This document shows, in pieces, positions 49,628 through 58,572 of a stretch of DNA of 64,000 nucleotides (position 1 is the first letter of the stretch; each line of letters opens with the position of its first letter). A program made the position numbers and the translations under genes. The notes beneath the pieces were generated by a model, which saw nothing but the letters and a program-made list of their open reading frames with translations, ran no database searches and was not told where the DNA came from. Where the stretch lies: contig NZ_LT222319.1 of the NCBI RefSeq assembly GCF_900074915.1, positions 2,575,001 through 2,639,000 of the forward strand, written 5' to 3'. This DNA comes from Pseudomonas cerasi. GTDB taxonomy: Bacteria; Pseudomonadota; Gammaproteobacteria; Pseudomonadales; Pseudomonadaceae.

Positions 49628-51481
49628 CTATCCCATGTCCTCGGCCACACCCTGATCCTCCCCGAGAAACCCGCCGCTCTGGTGCTGCCACAGCCGCGCA
49701 TAGGTACCGTTTCTACCCAGCAGTTCGGCGTGGGTGCCTTGTTCGATGATGCGGCCGTCGTCCATGACAATCAGCCGGTCCATGGCGGCAATCGTGGACA
49801 GACGGTGGGCGATGGCGATCACCGTCTTGCCCTGCATCATTTCATCGAGGCTTTCCTGGATTGCCACTTCGACTTCCGAGTCCAGCGCACTGGTGGCTTC
49901 GTCGAGCAGCAGGATCGGGGCGTTCTTGAGCATCACCCGGGCGATGGCGACGCGTTGACGCTGGCCGCCCGACAGCTTGATACCGCGCTCACCCACCAGC
50001 GTGTCGTAGCCACTGTGGCCTTGCTTGTCGCTCAGCTGGCTGATGAACCCGTCGGCTTGCGCACTCGCCGCAGCGCTACGGATTTGCTCATCGGTCGCAT
50101 CGGGACGCCCGTAGGCGATATTGTCGCGAATGGAGCGGTGCAGCAGCGAGGTGTCCTGCGTGACCATGCCGATGGCGCTGCGCAAGCTGTCCTGAGTAAC
50201 GTGCGCAATGTCTTGCCCATCAATACTGATCGAGCCCTTGTCCACGTCATAAAAGCGCAACAGCAGGTTGATGAGCGTGGACTTCCCGGCGCCGGAGCGA
50301 CCCACCAGGCCTATTTTTTCACCTGGACGAATGCTCAGGCTCAGGGCATCCAGTACCTGGCGTTCGCCGTTGTAATTGAAGCTCACGTTATCGAAGGTGA
50401 CCGCGCCGCCTCGGGTGACCAAAGCCTTCGCGTCCGGCGCATCCTGAACCTTGGGACCGCGAGTCAAGGTTTGCATGCCGTCCTGGACGGTGCCGATGTT
50501 CTCGAATAACGAGGTCATCTGCCACATGATCCAGTGCGACATACCGTTGATGTGCAACGCCATGGCGGTGATCGCCGCAACCGCACCGGTGCCGACCTGA
50601 CCCTGGTGCCACAGCCACAGGGCGTAACCGCCAGCACCCATGATCAGTGCGACCACCAGGGCCTGATTGACGATTTCGAACTGACTGACCAGACGCATCT
50701 GGCGCAAGCCGGTGAGCTTGAAGTCCTCCATCGCTGCGCGCGCGAAATGCGCTTCACGCTTGGAATGGGAGAACAGCTTTACCGTGGTGATGTTGGTGTA
50801 GGCGTCCGAGACACGTCCGGTCATCGATGAGCGCGCGTTGGCCTGTTCCTGCCCGACCTTGCCCAGGCGTGGCACGAAGTAGCGCATGGCCAGACCGAAC
50901 AGCATGAGCCAGACAAGGAAAGGCAGCATCAGCTTCAAATCGAAGGCGCCGGCCAGGGCAATGATCGCGATGAAATAGACGCCGATACCGGGGACGATTT
51001 CGATGATGGTGAACAGCACCTCGCGCACCGACAGCGCTGTCTGCATCACCTTGGTGGTGACGCGGCCGGAGAACTCATCGGAGAAGAAAGACAGGCTTTG
51101 CCGCAACATCAGTCGGTGGAAGTCCCAACGCAGCCGCAGGGGCAGGTTGATCGCCAATACCTGGTGCTGCACCATCGTGCGTAATGCCACCAGCACGATG
51201 CTGCTCAGCAATACCAGGCCAATACCCCACAGCACGCTGCTTTCCTGCGCGGCCGTATCGCCGCCAGCCTGCCACGTGGACAACAGATCCACGACCTGCC
51301 CGAGGAAGGAAAACAGCCAGGCTTCGTAAATCGACACACCGGCACACAGCAGCGCAAACGCAAGGATGTAACCGCGTGCCCCTCGCGTGCAGGCCCAGAG
51401 AAACCGCGCCAGGCCGTCAGGTGGTGGTGGCACTTCGTCAGGCGGGAAGGGGTCAAGCCATTTTTCAAACGCGCGAAGCAT
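49628..51481 (-). CDS. ABC exporter (fused permease-ATPase)
   Basis: 617-residue half-transporter: a cytoplasmic N-terminus, six-helix ABC transmembrane domain at about 30-330, then an ATPase with Walker A GRSGAGKST near 400, signature KLSGGQRQRVAIAR, Walker B ILLLDEATSALD and switch His in IAIAHRLSTIAAMD. Works as a homodimer exporting lipid- or drug-like compounds. Unusual for MsbA types, the N-terminus has a Pro-rich segment DPFPPDEVPPPPDG. ATG 51481 follows GGAG; the longer frame to 51580 is rejected. A LysR gene follows. Confidence 0.92.
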   Translation of the reverse strand: MLRAFEKWLDPFPPDEVPPPPDGLARFLWACTRGARGYILAFALLCAGVSIYEAWLFSFLGQVVDLLSTWQAGGDTAAQESSVLWGIGLVLLSSIVLVALRTMVQHQVLAINLPLRLRWDFHRLMLRQSLSFFSDEFSGRVTTKVMQTALSVREVLFTIIEIVPGIGVYFIAIIALAGAFDLKLMLPFLVWLMLFGLAMRYFVPRLGKVGQEQANARSSMTGRVSDAYTNITTVKLFSHSKREAHFARAAMEDFKLTGLRQMRLVSQFEIVNQALVVALIMGAGGYALWLWHQGQVGTGAVAAITAMALHINGMSHWIMWQMTSLFENIGTVQDGMQTLTRGPKVQDAPDAKALVTRGGAVTFDNVSFNYNGERQVLDALSLSIRPGEKIGLVGRSGAGKSTLINLLLRFYDVDKGSISIDGQDIAHVTQDSLRSAIGMVTQDTSLLHRSIRDNIAYGRPDATDEQIRSAAASAQADGFISQLSDKQGHSGYDTLVGERGIKLSGGQRQRVAIARVMLKNAPILLLDEATSALDSEVEVAIQESLDEMMQGKTVIAIAHRLSTIAAMDRLIVMDDGRIIEQGTHAELLGRNGTYARLWQHQSGGFLGEDQGVAEDMG

Positions 51482-51560
51482 GGTGTTCTCCAAAAAAATC
51501 AGTGCAAAGAGTCTGGCGTCCTCGACGCCTCCCGAACCTCTTCCATATTGAGCTTCAGGG

Positions 51561-52187
51561 TCAATGATTGTCGGCAACACTGCCCAGGCTGTCCCACAGT
51601 CTCATCACCTGGGTCACTGCGGCGTCCAGTGTGGCATGTGGGACACCGTCGCGCGCCAGTGTAGACAAGCCCAGAAGAAAACTGTCAAACACGGCCGCGA
51701 GCGTTTCCGGTATTACCGTTGCGGGCAACTCGCCTGCCGCAACGGCGCGCTGGATGCAGGCCACGATACCTGTGCGGTTCAGATCCCTGGCCCGAGCAAG
51801 GGGTTCGGAAATGGCCTTGCTTTCGTCCGAGCAGGCGCTCATCAGCCCCAACGCCACCAGACACCCTTTAGGATGCCCAGGCTCACACTGCATTTTCGCT
51901 GAGCGACGAAGGGTGATTTCAATCGCGTCTCTGGGCGGCAGGGTCGTATCGAACAGGCTGTCGGTGACTCGGCCGTAGGTGTCGAGGTAGCGCTCCATCA
52001 CTTCATTGAACAGGGCGTTTTTAGAGCCAAACGCTGCGTAAAAGCTCGGCGCCGTGATGCCGCCACCTATGTTTGCCTTGAGCTGGTTTAGGGAAGTTGC
52101 GTCGTAGCCGTGCTCCCAAAACAGGTGTAGCGCCTGGGTGATCGCCAAGTCACGGTCAAATGTACGCGGACGCCCCAGCTGTGCCAT
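51561..52187 (-). CDS. TetR-family transcriptional repressor
   Basis: 208 residues. N-terminal helix-turn-helix: GRPRTFDRDLAITQALHLFWEHGYDATSLNQLKANIGGGITAPSFYAAFGSKNALFNEVMERYL, a clade often annotated near MFS or oxidoreductase genes. The C-terminal ligand-binding domain (about 75-200) contains CEPGHPKGCLVALGLMSACSDE, similar to TetR_C_11-type domains. Divergent from the MFS exporter gene; the 110-base gap has two inverted copies of a near-palindrome, which are the likely operators. Confidence 0.92.
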   Translation of the reverse strand: MAQLGRPRTFDRDLAITQALHLFWEHGYDATSLNQLKANIGGGITAPSFYAAFGSKNALFNEVMERYLDTYGRVTDSLFDTTLPPRDAIEITLRRSAKMQCEPGHPKGCLVALGLMSACSDESKAISEPLARARDLNRTGIVACIQRAVAAGELPATVIPETLAAVFDSFLLGLSTLARDGVPHATLDAAVTQVMRLWDSLGSVADNH

Positions 52188-52208
52188 GTCGAGTCTCCTA
52201 TGGAATTA

Positions 52209-52228
52209 CTTAAATACTAATCGATACA
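52209..52228. promoter_or_regulatory. TetR operator copy 1
   Basis: On the minus strand TGTATCGATTAGTATTTAAG, matching the plus-strand copy at 52265-52284 at 16 of 20 positions. The core TATCGATTAGTA is a near-palindrome. It lies 22-41 bases before the repressor gene. Confidence 0.65.
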
Positions 52229-52264
52229 TAAGTCATTGACCACCTGACTCCATCTGCCTATATT

Positions 52265-52284
52265 TGTACCGATCAGTATATTAG
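52265..52284. promoter_or_regulatory. TetR operator copy 2
   Basis: TGTACCGATCAGTATATTAG, core TACCGATCAGTA being a near-perfect palindrome. It ends 13 bases before the MFS start codon, abutting the GTGAGGG ribosome-binding site, so binding should block transcription of the exporter. Confidence 0.65.
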
Positions 52285-52297
52285 TGAGGGTTTTTCA

Positions 52298-53503
52298 ATG
52301 ATTACAGATGAGAAGCAGGGCGAAACACTCCCGCTGGGGGCGTTGCTGGCGCTGGCAATGACGGGTTTCATCTGCATTGTCACCGAGACTTTGCCGGCAG
52401 GTTTGTTGCCGCAGATCGCCGACGGGTTGGAGGTGTCCGCATCGTTTGCCGGGCAGATGGTGACTGTTTATGCGTTGGGCTCATTGCTGGCCGCCATTCC
52501 GCTGACGATCGCGACGCAAAGCTGGCGGCGCAGGACGGTCTTGCTGGTGACGATTGCCGGCTTTCTGGTTTTCAACAGCGTCACTGCGTTGTCGTCCAGT
52601 TACGGACTGACGCTGATCGCAAGGTTTTTCGCCGGTGTCTCGGCGGGGCTGGCCTGGAGCCTCATCGCCGGTTACGCACGGCGCATGGTGGTCCCGCAAC
52701 TGCAAGGCCGTGCACTGGCCGTGGCGATGGTCGGTACGCCCGTTGCCTTGTCGCTGGGCGTGCCTCTGGGAACCTGGCTTGGCGGGTTCATGGGCTGGCG
52801 CATGGCGTTTGGCTTGATGTCCGGGATGACCGTGCTGCTGATCATCTGGGTTTTGGTCAAGGTCCCTGACTATCCCGGCAAGTCCTCCGCACAGCGCATG
52901 GCGTTACGTCAGGTCTTTTTCACGCCCGGCGTACGCTCGGTGCTGGGCGTTGTGTTCACCTGGATGCTGGCTCACAACCTGCTTTATACCTACGTCGCTC
53001 CCTTCGTTTCCGCGGCGGGGCTGGCGAATGATGTGGACCTGGTATTGCTGGCATTCGGGGTCGCCGCACTGGCCGGCATCTGGGTCACGGGACGGCTGGT
53101 TGATCAACATTTGCGCAAGACAGTACTTGCCAGCCTGGCAACATTCGCAGCGGTGTCAGTGTTCTTCGGCGTGTTTTCTGGCTCTGCACCGGCCATTTAC
53201 ATCGGCGCTTTCATCTGGGGGTTGACCTTCGGCGGTGCCGCCACGTTGCTGCAAACTGCGCTCGCCGATGCGGCAGGTGAGGGCGCAGATGTCGCGCTTT
53301 CGATGAACGTCGTGGTCTGGAACAGCGCCATCGCAGGTGGAGGGCTACTGGGTGGCGTGTTGCTTGGCCAATGGGGAGCAGGTTCCTTTCCTTGGGTCTT
53401 GCTGATGCTGTTGTTGCTAAGTCTGGTGATCGCACTGCGCGCAGGTGCTCATGGTTTTGCACGGGGCAGCCGGCTGGACCGGGAGTGTGGTCTGGCTGGT
53501 TGA
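52298..53503 (+). CDS. MFS exporter (sugar/drug efflux type)
   Basis: Major-facilitator transporter of 401 residues with 12 predicted transmembrane helices. Motif A region is LGSLLAAIPLTIATQSWRRRTVLL between helices 2 and 3. The helix-1 start GALLALAMTGFICIVTETLPAGLLPQIADGL resembles the SotB/AraJ/Cmr-like DHA1 group (PurR-regulated NepI relatives). Substrate unknown. Divergent TetR repressor and twin operators indicate inducible expression. Its stop lies 21 bases from the stop of the PfkB kinase gene. Confidence 0.9.
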   Translation: MITDEKQGETLPLGALLALAMTGFICIVTETLPAGLLPQIADGLEVSASFAGQMVTVYALGSLLAAIPLTIATQSWRRRTVLLVTIAGFLVFNSVTALSSSYGLTLIARFFAGVSAGLAWSLIAGYARRMVVPQLQGRALAVAMVGTPVALSLGVPLGTWLGGFMGWRMAFGLMSGMTVLLIIWVLVKVPDYPGKSSAQRMALRQVFFTPGVRSVLGVVFTWMLAHNLLYTYVAPFVSAAGLANDVDLVLLAFGVAALAGIWVTGRLVDQHLRKTVLASLATFAAVSVFFGVFSGSAPAIYIGAFIWGLTFGGAATLLQTALADAAGEGADVALSMNVVVWNSAIAGGGLLGGVLLGQWGAGSFPWVLLMLLLLSLVIALRAGAHGFARGSRLDRECGLAG

Positions 53504-53525
53504 GCACAGCGAGCTCAAGCCAGCC
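53494..53525. terminator. Hairpin spanning two convergent stop codons
   Basis: GGCTGGTTGAGC pairs with GCTCAAGCCAGCC with one bulged base. It includes the MFS stop and touches the kinase stop; no strong T-run follows on either strand. Confidence 0.45.
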
Positions 53526-54451
53526 TAAAAATCGGCCCCCACCAGCGCATCTACCTCCTCACGGCCAGGCGCCGTCGCCGGCCCCCGGCGTGTGACCGCA
53601 ATCGCTGCTGCCGCATTGGCGCGCAGCGCCGCGCGGTCGACACTGCTGCCTCTGGCCAACTCGGCCAGCAGCACACCCGCGTGGGCGTCGCCGGCTCCAT
53701 TGGTGTCGATTGCCGTGACGGCAAAGCCGGGTATGTGTCGCGTCTGTCCGGCATGGTGGACCCAGCAACCTGCGGGACCGTCACGAATCACTATAAGAGC
53801 ATCTTCGCGCAGAATGGACGCCAGGTGGTGGAGCGCGTCGGCGGGCGTCCGGGTTTGCGTGAAGCGCAGGGCTTCTTCGCAGTTGCTGGACCATACGCTG
53901 ATAAGAGGAAGTACGGCGCGCATCTCGACGCCATGAAGCGCATCAACCAATGGGCCTGGGTCGAATACCACGGTAGTGCCGCCGGGCAATCCGTCCAGCC
54001 AGGCGAGCAGGGCCGTGACCTTGTTTTTGTGTGCCAAGCTGTAGCCGCTGACAACTACGTAATCTTCGGCGCTGACCTGCACGCCCTGCAGGTCATCGGC
54101 AGACAAACCACCTTCAGCGCCCACATAGGAGATGAACGAGCGCTCGGCCGAGGCTTCCACCAGGGCAACGGCCAGGCCGGTATCCTCACCGGGAACAGGC
54201 ATCGTAGCAATCTCCACACCTTCGTCGCGCATGGCCTGGCGAGCAAGGTCGCCGAAGCGGCCCTGGCCATGGCGACCCAGATAAATCGTAGGCAAGCCAT
54301 TGCGGCAGGCAGCGGCCATCACATTGAAGCCGCCTCCGGCCTCGAACGTGGCGCTGCTGGCCAGTACATCTCCGCCCGACGGCGGCAGGCGGTCGATGGC
54401 CATGACCAGGTCAACCACGACCTGGCCGGTGTAGAGCAATTTAGCGGGCAT
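53525..54451 (-). CDS. PfkB-family carbohydrate kinase (ribokinase-like)
   Basis: 308 residues. PfkB fold with N-terminal GQVVVDLVMAIDRLPPSGGDVLA, the GGGFNVMAAACRNG sugar-binding loop, and the C-terminal signature DTNGAGDAHAGVL at 249-261 with catalytic D255. Phosphorylates a sugar or nucleoside such as ribose or pseudouridine. Start ATG 54451 lies within the last 11 bases of the NCS1 permease gene, so translation is coupled. In context (permease, ADP-ribosylglycohydrolase, GntR) it probably phosphorylates the ribose released from an imported N-riboside; this is inference. Confidence 0.88.
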   Translation of the reverse strand: MPAKLLYTGQVVVDLVMAIDRLPPSGGDVLASSATFEAGGGFNVMAAACRNGLPTIYLGRHGQGRFGDLARQAMRDEGVEIATMPVPGEDTGLAVALVEASAERSFISYVGAEGGLSADDLQGVQVSAEDYVVVSGYSLAHKNKVTALLAWLDGLPGGTTVVFDPGPLVDALHGVEMRAVLPLISVWSSNCEEALRFTQTRTPADALHHLASILREDALIVIRDGPAGCWVHHAGQTRHIPGFAVTAIDTNGAGDAHAGVLLAELARGSSVDRAALRANAAAAIAVTRRGPATAPGREEVDALVGADF

Positions 54452-55910
54452 GGGCAGCCTCTTCGGTAACGACACGGCGATCACGCGCCCCGCCGAGCAG
54501 CGCATACAGGCCTCCGGCGACAATGAAGGTCACGATCCAGCCCAGGCCGTTATGACCCAGCCAGGAATCGGCGAGAAAACCTTTGAACAGCACATGCTCC
54601 GGGGTGGTAGCCACGGTGGTGAAGCTGAAGCCGAGCACGATAGCCAATGCCCACGAGCCCAGCGCGCGCCATTCGACACCGCCGCGATACCAGTGGGCGC
54701 TCTTTGGGGTCTGGTCCAGCAGGTCGTGCGGGGAGTAGATGTGGCGATGCAGCAGATCGACGACAAAGATGCCGACCCACGCGGTAATGGGCACCGCCAA
54801 CATCGAGATGAACGTAATGAAGGGGCCGTAGAAACTGTCGGCGATCAGCATGAAATAGATCGAGCCGGCAAAGATCGCGATGATATCGACGATGACTGCA
54901 TGTACTCGCTTGACCTTCAGGCCGAGGGTCAAGGTGGTCAGGCCAGCCGAGTAGACCGACAGGTTATTGGACAACAGCAGGCCGCCGAACGCAGTGATCA
55001 GATAGGGCACGGCCATCCAGGTGGGCAACATTTCGCGAATGGCGATGATCGGGTCGGTGGCTGACGCCAGATGATCGTTGCCCACCGACAGCAAGCCGCC
55101 GAGGGTGATCAGCAAAACCAGAGGGATCCCTGCGCCAAATGCCGCCGAGGCCACCAGTCGAGTGGCCTTCACGCTGGCGTGCTGATAGCGCGACATGTCG
55201 GCGCCCGCGTTGGCCCAGCCGATACCCGTGCCGGCGGCCATGGTGCCGACGCCAATGATCATGGCACTCAGTGGCGCTGCCGGCGCGTCGAAGACCAGGC
55301 TCCAGTCGATGTGGGTGAGCAGAAAGCCACCGACCACCAGGTTCAGCGCGCCGAACAGGTAAGTCGCCCATTTCTGGATGACCAGCAGAGTGGCATGGCC
55401 CAGGCCCGAGACGGTCAGCGTCAGCAGCACGAACAAGGCGATGAACAGCAGGGTCAGGCCAGGCGAGTTTTTCGCCTCCACGGGGGTGCCGAAAAGGATC
55501 GCGAACAGTGACAGCAGGACAAACGCGGCGGTGGTGGTGTTGACCGTTTCCCAGCCCAGGCGCGACATCAGTGAAACCAGCGTGGGCCCGATATTGCCTC
55601 GCACCCCGAAGATGGCCCGGGACAGCGTCAGGCTCGGTGCCCGCCCGCGGCGCCCGGCAATGGAGATAACGCCCACCACGGCGAACGAGCCGGCGGCACC
55701 GAGGATGGCGACGATGATTGCCTGCCAGATGGCCAGCCCCTGAAACGCTACCAGGGTGGCACCCAGCGACAAGCCCAGGATGCTGATGTTGGCGGCGAAC
55801 CAGACCCAGAACAGTTGCAGCGGGTGGCCGTTGCACTCGTTTTCAGGAACCGGCTCGATACCGCGGGTTTCCAGCTGACCCGCACCTTGAGAGGCGGACG
55901 ATGTCGTCAT
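54441..55910 (-). CDS. NCS1-family permease (purine/cytosine type)
   Basis: 489 residues and about 12 transmembrane helices. Family marks: FWVWFAANISILGLSLGATLVAFQGLAIWQA in helix 1, SRAIFGVRGN, GWETVNTTTAAFVLL, and GIGWANAGADMSRYQ in the middle. Members import nucleobases, nucleosides, allantoin, hydantoins or thiamin precursors with Na+ or H+. It sits between an ADP-ribosylglycohydrolase-like gene (160 bases upstream) and a PfkB kinase, suggesting a riboside or nucleobase substrate. AGGAGCAACGCAA precedes the start. Confidence 0.92.
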   Translation of the reverse strand: MTTSSASQGAGQLETRGIEPVPENECNGHPLQLFWVWFAANISILGLSLGATLVAFQGLAIWQAIIVAILGAAGSFAVVGVISIAGRRGRAPSLTLSRAIFGVRGNIGPTLVSLMSRLGWETVNTTTAAFVLLSLFAILFGTPVEAKNSPGLTLLFIALFVLLTLTVSGLGHATLLVIQKWATYLFGALNLVVGGFLLTHIDWSLVFDAPAAPLSAMIIGVGTMAAGTGIGWANAGADMSRYQHASVKATRLVASAAFGAGIPLVLLITLGGLLSVGNDHLASATDPIIAIREMLPTWMAVPYLITAFGGLLLSNNLSVYSAGLTTLTLGLKVKRVHAVIVDIIAIFAGSIYFMLIADSFYGPFITFISMLAVPITAWVGIFVVDLLHRHIYSPHDLLDQTPKSAHWYRGGVEWRALGSWALAIVLGFSFTTVATTPEHVLFKGFLADSWLGHNGLGWIVTFIVAGGLYALLGGARDRRVVTEEAAHAR

Positions 55911-56070
55911 TTGCGTTGCTCCTATTGCCTTTATTGTGGTTGTGGCAGTACGTCAGCAGGTGCAATCCAGTGCAAATTGGCTATTCCGAAATCGGGTCAG
56001 CCAGATCGCCGCTCGGAAGGCTGAGGGCGAGGGTGATCTCGTTCACAGTGAGCGAGCACAACCCGGTCTA

Positions 56071-57084
56071 TCAACCGGTGCGCAGGACCAGCAGTTGTTC
56101 GACCAAGGGCGCGAGATCGAGCGCGTTGACCGCATCAATTTGCTCGATCAACGCCGCCGGCCAGGCTTGCATGCCATTGCAGGCACCCAGCATGGCGCCG
56201 AGAATGGCGGCAATCGTGTCGGTGTCACCGCCCAGGCTGGCCGCCATGCACACTGCATCGAACGGACTGAGCTGGCTGCTCGCCACGCGGTGGGCGAGGG
56301 TGAAGGCAGCGACCACTGATTCCTGTGAGGCGACCGAGGTACCAATCACATCGTGCACCCGGTCGGCCAGTTGTTCGTCTGTGCAGTCAGCGCACAGTGC
56401 CTTGGCCCATTGAATGCGCGCGGCGATACGCCCACCCGCAACCCAATGACCATGGCGTTCGGCACTCAGGGCTACCTCAGTACCTATCTCCAGAGCTTCG
56501 GCCAGGGGCGTGCCATTGATCCCGGCGGACACCACGGCCGCGACGGCTGCCGCGCTGGAGATGCCCAGCGTGGTGTTATGGGTCACCTGACAGGCTTGCA
56601 CCACCAGCGCCATGAAGGCCTCGCGGTTGCTCACGTCGGCTGCGATGCCCACCGGGGTAATACGCATTGCCGCGCCATTGGTGGTGCCAAAGCGGCCAGC
56701 TTCTTCGGGGCTGTGGCCGTCAAGGATCATTTCAATCGCGCGCTTGGTCGAAGGCCCCAGCAGGTCGTAGGAGCCCTTGGCTTTCATCGCGGCTTCCCAC
56801 TCGATCAGGCTGTGGGCCAGGGCTGTCGGGTCGATGCTGCCGCAGCCGGCCACCAGCAACTGTGCCACCAGGATCGCCTGCTCGGTGTCATCGGTGATGG
56901 CGCCCGCAGGCATGTTCGGTGCGATCGGCTGGTCGGCATCGGCGCCGATCAGCGTACTGATACGGCCATAGCGTTGCAGGATCAACGCGCGCGGCAGCGA
57001 CTGCGTCGGCATGCCCAAAGCGTCGCCCAAGGCCAGGCCATAAAAGGCACCCAGGCCTCGGTCTTGCAGAAATGTTGCGCTCAT
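56071..57084 (-). CDS. ADP-ribosylglycohydrolase-family protein
   Basis: 337 residues of the ARH/DraG fold. Dinuclear magnesium-site motifs are intact: GLALGDALGMPT, ITDDTEQAI with T64-D65-D66-T67, and GGDTDTIAAILGAMLGA with D287 and D289. Canonical members hydrolyse ADP-ribosyl-protein bonds, but operonic relatives with sugar kinases and permeases are thought to cleave small N-glycosides. Here it is encoded with a nucleoside/nucleobase-type permease and a PfkB kinase, favouring a metabolic role. ATG 57084 overlaps the GntR stop by 4 bases. Confidence 0.9.
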   Translation of the reverse strand: MSATFLQDRGLGAFYGLALGDALGMPTQSLPRALILQRYGRISTLIGADADQPIAPNMPAGAITDDTEQAILVAQLLVAGCGSIDPTALAHSLIEWEAAMKAKGSYDLLGPSTKRAIEMILDGHSPEEAGRFGTTNGAAMRITPVGIAADVSNREAFMALVVQACQVTHNTTLGISSAAAVAAVVSAGINGTPLAEALEIGTEVALSAERHGHWVAGGRIAARIQWAKALCADCTDEQLADRVHDVIGTSVASQESVVAAFTLAHRVASSQLSPFDAVCMAASLGGDTDTIAAILGAMLGACNGMQAWPAALIEQIDAVNALDLAPLVEQLLVLRTG

Positions 57085-57800
57085 GTGGACGATCCGAAGG
57101 CGAGGTGAAGGCGAAAATGCACGGGGTCCAACAGGCTCTCTACGTGCTCCATAAAACGTTCACGGCGGTCAAAGGTCGTGCGCACGGCCTTGAGAAACAC
57201 CGTGCCGGGCTCGCGTGCCAGCAGCACGGCATCATCACGGTTCAGAGGCCCTGCACCGATCCACTGATCGCCCTTGTCGCCGATGAAGCCGTGGGCGGCC
57301 ATGGTCACTGTCAGTGACTGTTCCAGCAGACCGTTTTGCGGCAGGTTTTCCAAACCATCGACCGCCGGGATCAAGGCGCGCTCCAGGGAAACGATACTGC
57401 CATCAGCGGCGATACGCCGGCGATCCAGGGCCACCAGGCTGGAAGTGCCGAGGCGCACCTCCATGTCGGGCCGTTGCACCGCCACCAGACGCAGGATTTC
57501 CGTACGCACGCCAGCACCCGTGTCGGCCAGGGCCTGAGCCCAGCCGGCACGCTGGTCCAGGCTGAAGCCGTCGTAGGTGACGATCGAACCCACGCCGGTC
57601 TGGGTGGCAATGAAGTTACGCCGCTTGAGCTCGGACAACGCCTCGCGCAGCGTGCCGCGGCTGACGTTGAATTCCTGGGCGAGAAGATTTTCCCCGGGAA
57701 GCAGGGCGCCGGAGCTCATCTGGCCGCTTTCGATACGGCGGATCAGCTCATTGATCACCTGGGTTTTCTTGTCGAATCGAACCTGTCTAGTCATGTACAT
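57081..57800 (-). CDS. GntR/HutC-family transcriptional regulator
   Basis: 239 residues from ATG 57800. N-terminal GntR winged helix: KTQVINELIRRIESGQMSSGALLPGENLLAQEFNVSRGTLREALSELKRRNFIATQTGVGS. The UTRA ligand domain follows (about 80-235). Start is uncertain: ATG at 57830, 57800 and 57794 are all in frame and none has a Shine-Dalgarno. The palindrome ATGTACAT (57793-57800) covers the last two, so the mRNA may be leaderless and the gene autoregulated. First gene of the operon with the ADP-ribosylglycohydrolase, NCS1 permease and PfkB kinase. Confidence 0.88.
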   Translation of the reverse strand: MYMTRQVRFDKKTQVINELIRRIESGQMSSGALLPGENLLAQEFNVSRGTLREALSELKRRNFIATQTGVGSIVTYDGFSLDQRAGWAQALADTGAGVRTEILRLVAVQRPDMEVRLGTSSLVALDRRRIAADGSIVSLERALIPAVDGLENLPQNGLLEQSLTVTMAAHGFIGDKGDQWIGAGPLNRDDAVLLAREPGTVFLKAVRTTFDRRERFMEHVESLLDPVHFRLHLAFGSST

Positions 57801-57807
57801 TTTATAG

Positions 57808-57830
57808 TTGCATGTTGGATCGGAATGCAA
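57808..57830. promoter_or_regulatory. Candidate GntR autoregulatory dyad
   Basis: TTGCAT, 11 bases, ATGCAA, just before the start of the GntR gene and 8 bases from the palindrome ATGTACAT (57793-57800). Either could be the operator; neither is a proven match to a known consensus. Confidence 0.35.
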
Positions 57831-57988
57831 GCTGTTTTTGTGCGTAAATTGAAATGCGAAGCACCAATGTTCAACGGGTTACGCGAATGATGCTCGCAGT
57901 TCGACAAGTCACCTCGCGGTCACACGCTCTCCAGTACCATTCAAGGCAGTCCGATGCCGGCCAAAACCTTGGCAGTAGGGCTTTTCGA

Positions 57989-58465
57989 TTATTTTCCTGT
58001 GTGCAACCCGATCACTCGGCCGAGGAGTTTGGGCCTCGGCAGATCGGACTGCCCGGCGCTTATAGCGTCAAGTCTTTCCTTTGTTGCCTCGGTAAACATC
58101 GTTGCATGCGGGCCGCTCAGGTCGACGTGCAACAGCATTTGCTCATTGCCGGCCAGTTCCATGTCATCACCTGCCAAATGCAGGCTGTGATAGAGATGCA
58201 CGCGCTTGGCGTCATGGGCGATCAGTTGGGTATGCACCTCGACCTGGGCGCCGAGTTTCACTTCGTGCAGGTAGTTGAGGTGCAGTTCCAGGGTGAACAG
58301 CGAGTGGCCGCTGGCTTCGCGGTTATCGCTATCCAGTCCCAGGGCGTCCATCAGCCCGTCAGTGGCGTAGCTGAAGATCAGCAGGTAGAACGCGTCACGA
58401 AGGTGGCCGTTGTAGTCGACCCAGTCGGGTTGGACTCGGGTGGTATAGGTGGTCAGTGCAGGCAT
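57989..58465 (-). CDS. cdhB: Betainyl-CoA thioesterase (carnitine catabolism)
   Basis: 158-residue hot-dog-fold thioesterase of the 4HBT_2 type. RVQPDWVDYNGHLRDAFYLLIFSYATDG carries the catalytic Asp in the V-D-Y-N-G-H motif. In P. aeruginosa the orthologous cdhB product hydrolyses betainyl-CoA to glycine betaine after CdhA and CdhC act. Last gene of the caiX-cdhC-cdhA-cdhB operon, 107 bases after cdhA. ATG 58465 is used; the frame to 58543 has no support. Confidence 0.85.
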   Translation of the reverse strand: MPALTTYTTRVQPDWVDYNGHLRDAFYLLIFSYATDGLMDALGLDSDNREASGHSLFTLELHLNYLHEVKLGAQVEVHTQLIAHDAKRVHLYHSLHLAGDDMELAGNEQMLLHVDLSGPHATMFTEATKERLDAISAGQSDLPRPKLLGRVIGLHTGK

Positions 58466-58572
58466 GTCGGAGGATTCCGGGTCAGTTCTGATCAAATGAG
58501 GTAACTGGCGTGCTTTGCAGGGTGATGGAAGACTCACAGCCACTCACTGGAGGCAAGCCAGCTACCGTAGGT

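Noticed and set aside
56063..56078. CCGGT-N6-ACCGG hairpin at the ADP-ribosylglycohydrolase stop
   Set aside because: Too short and without a T-run; the operon probably continues into the NCS1 permease gene.
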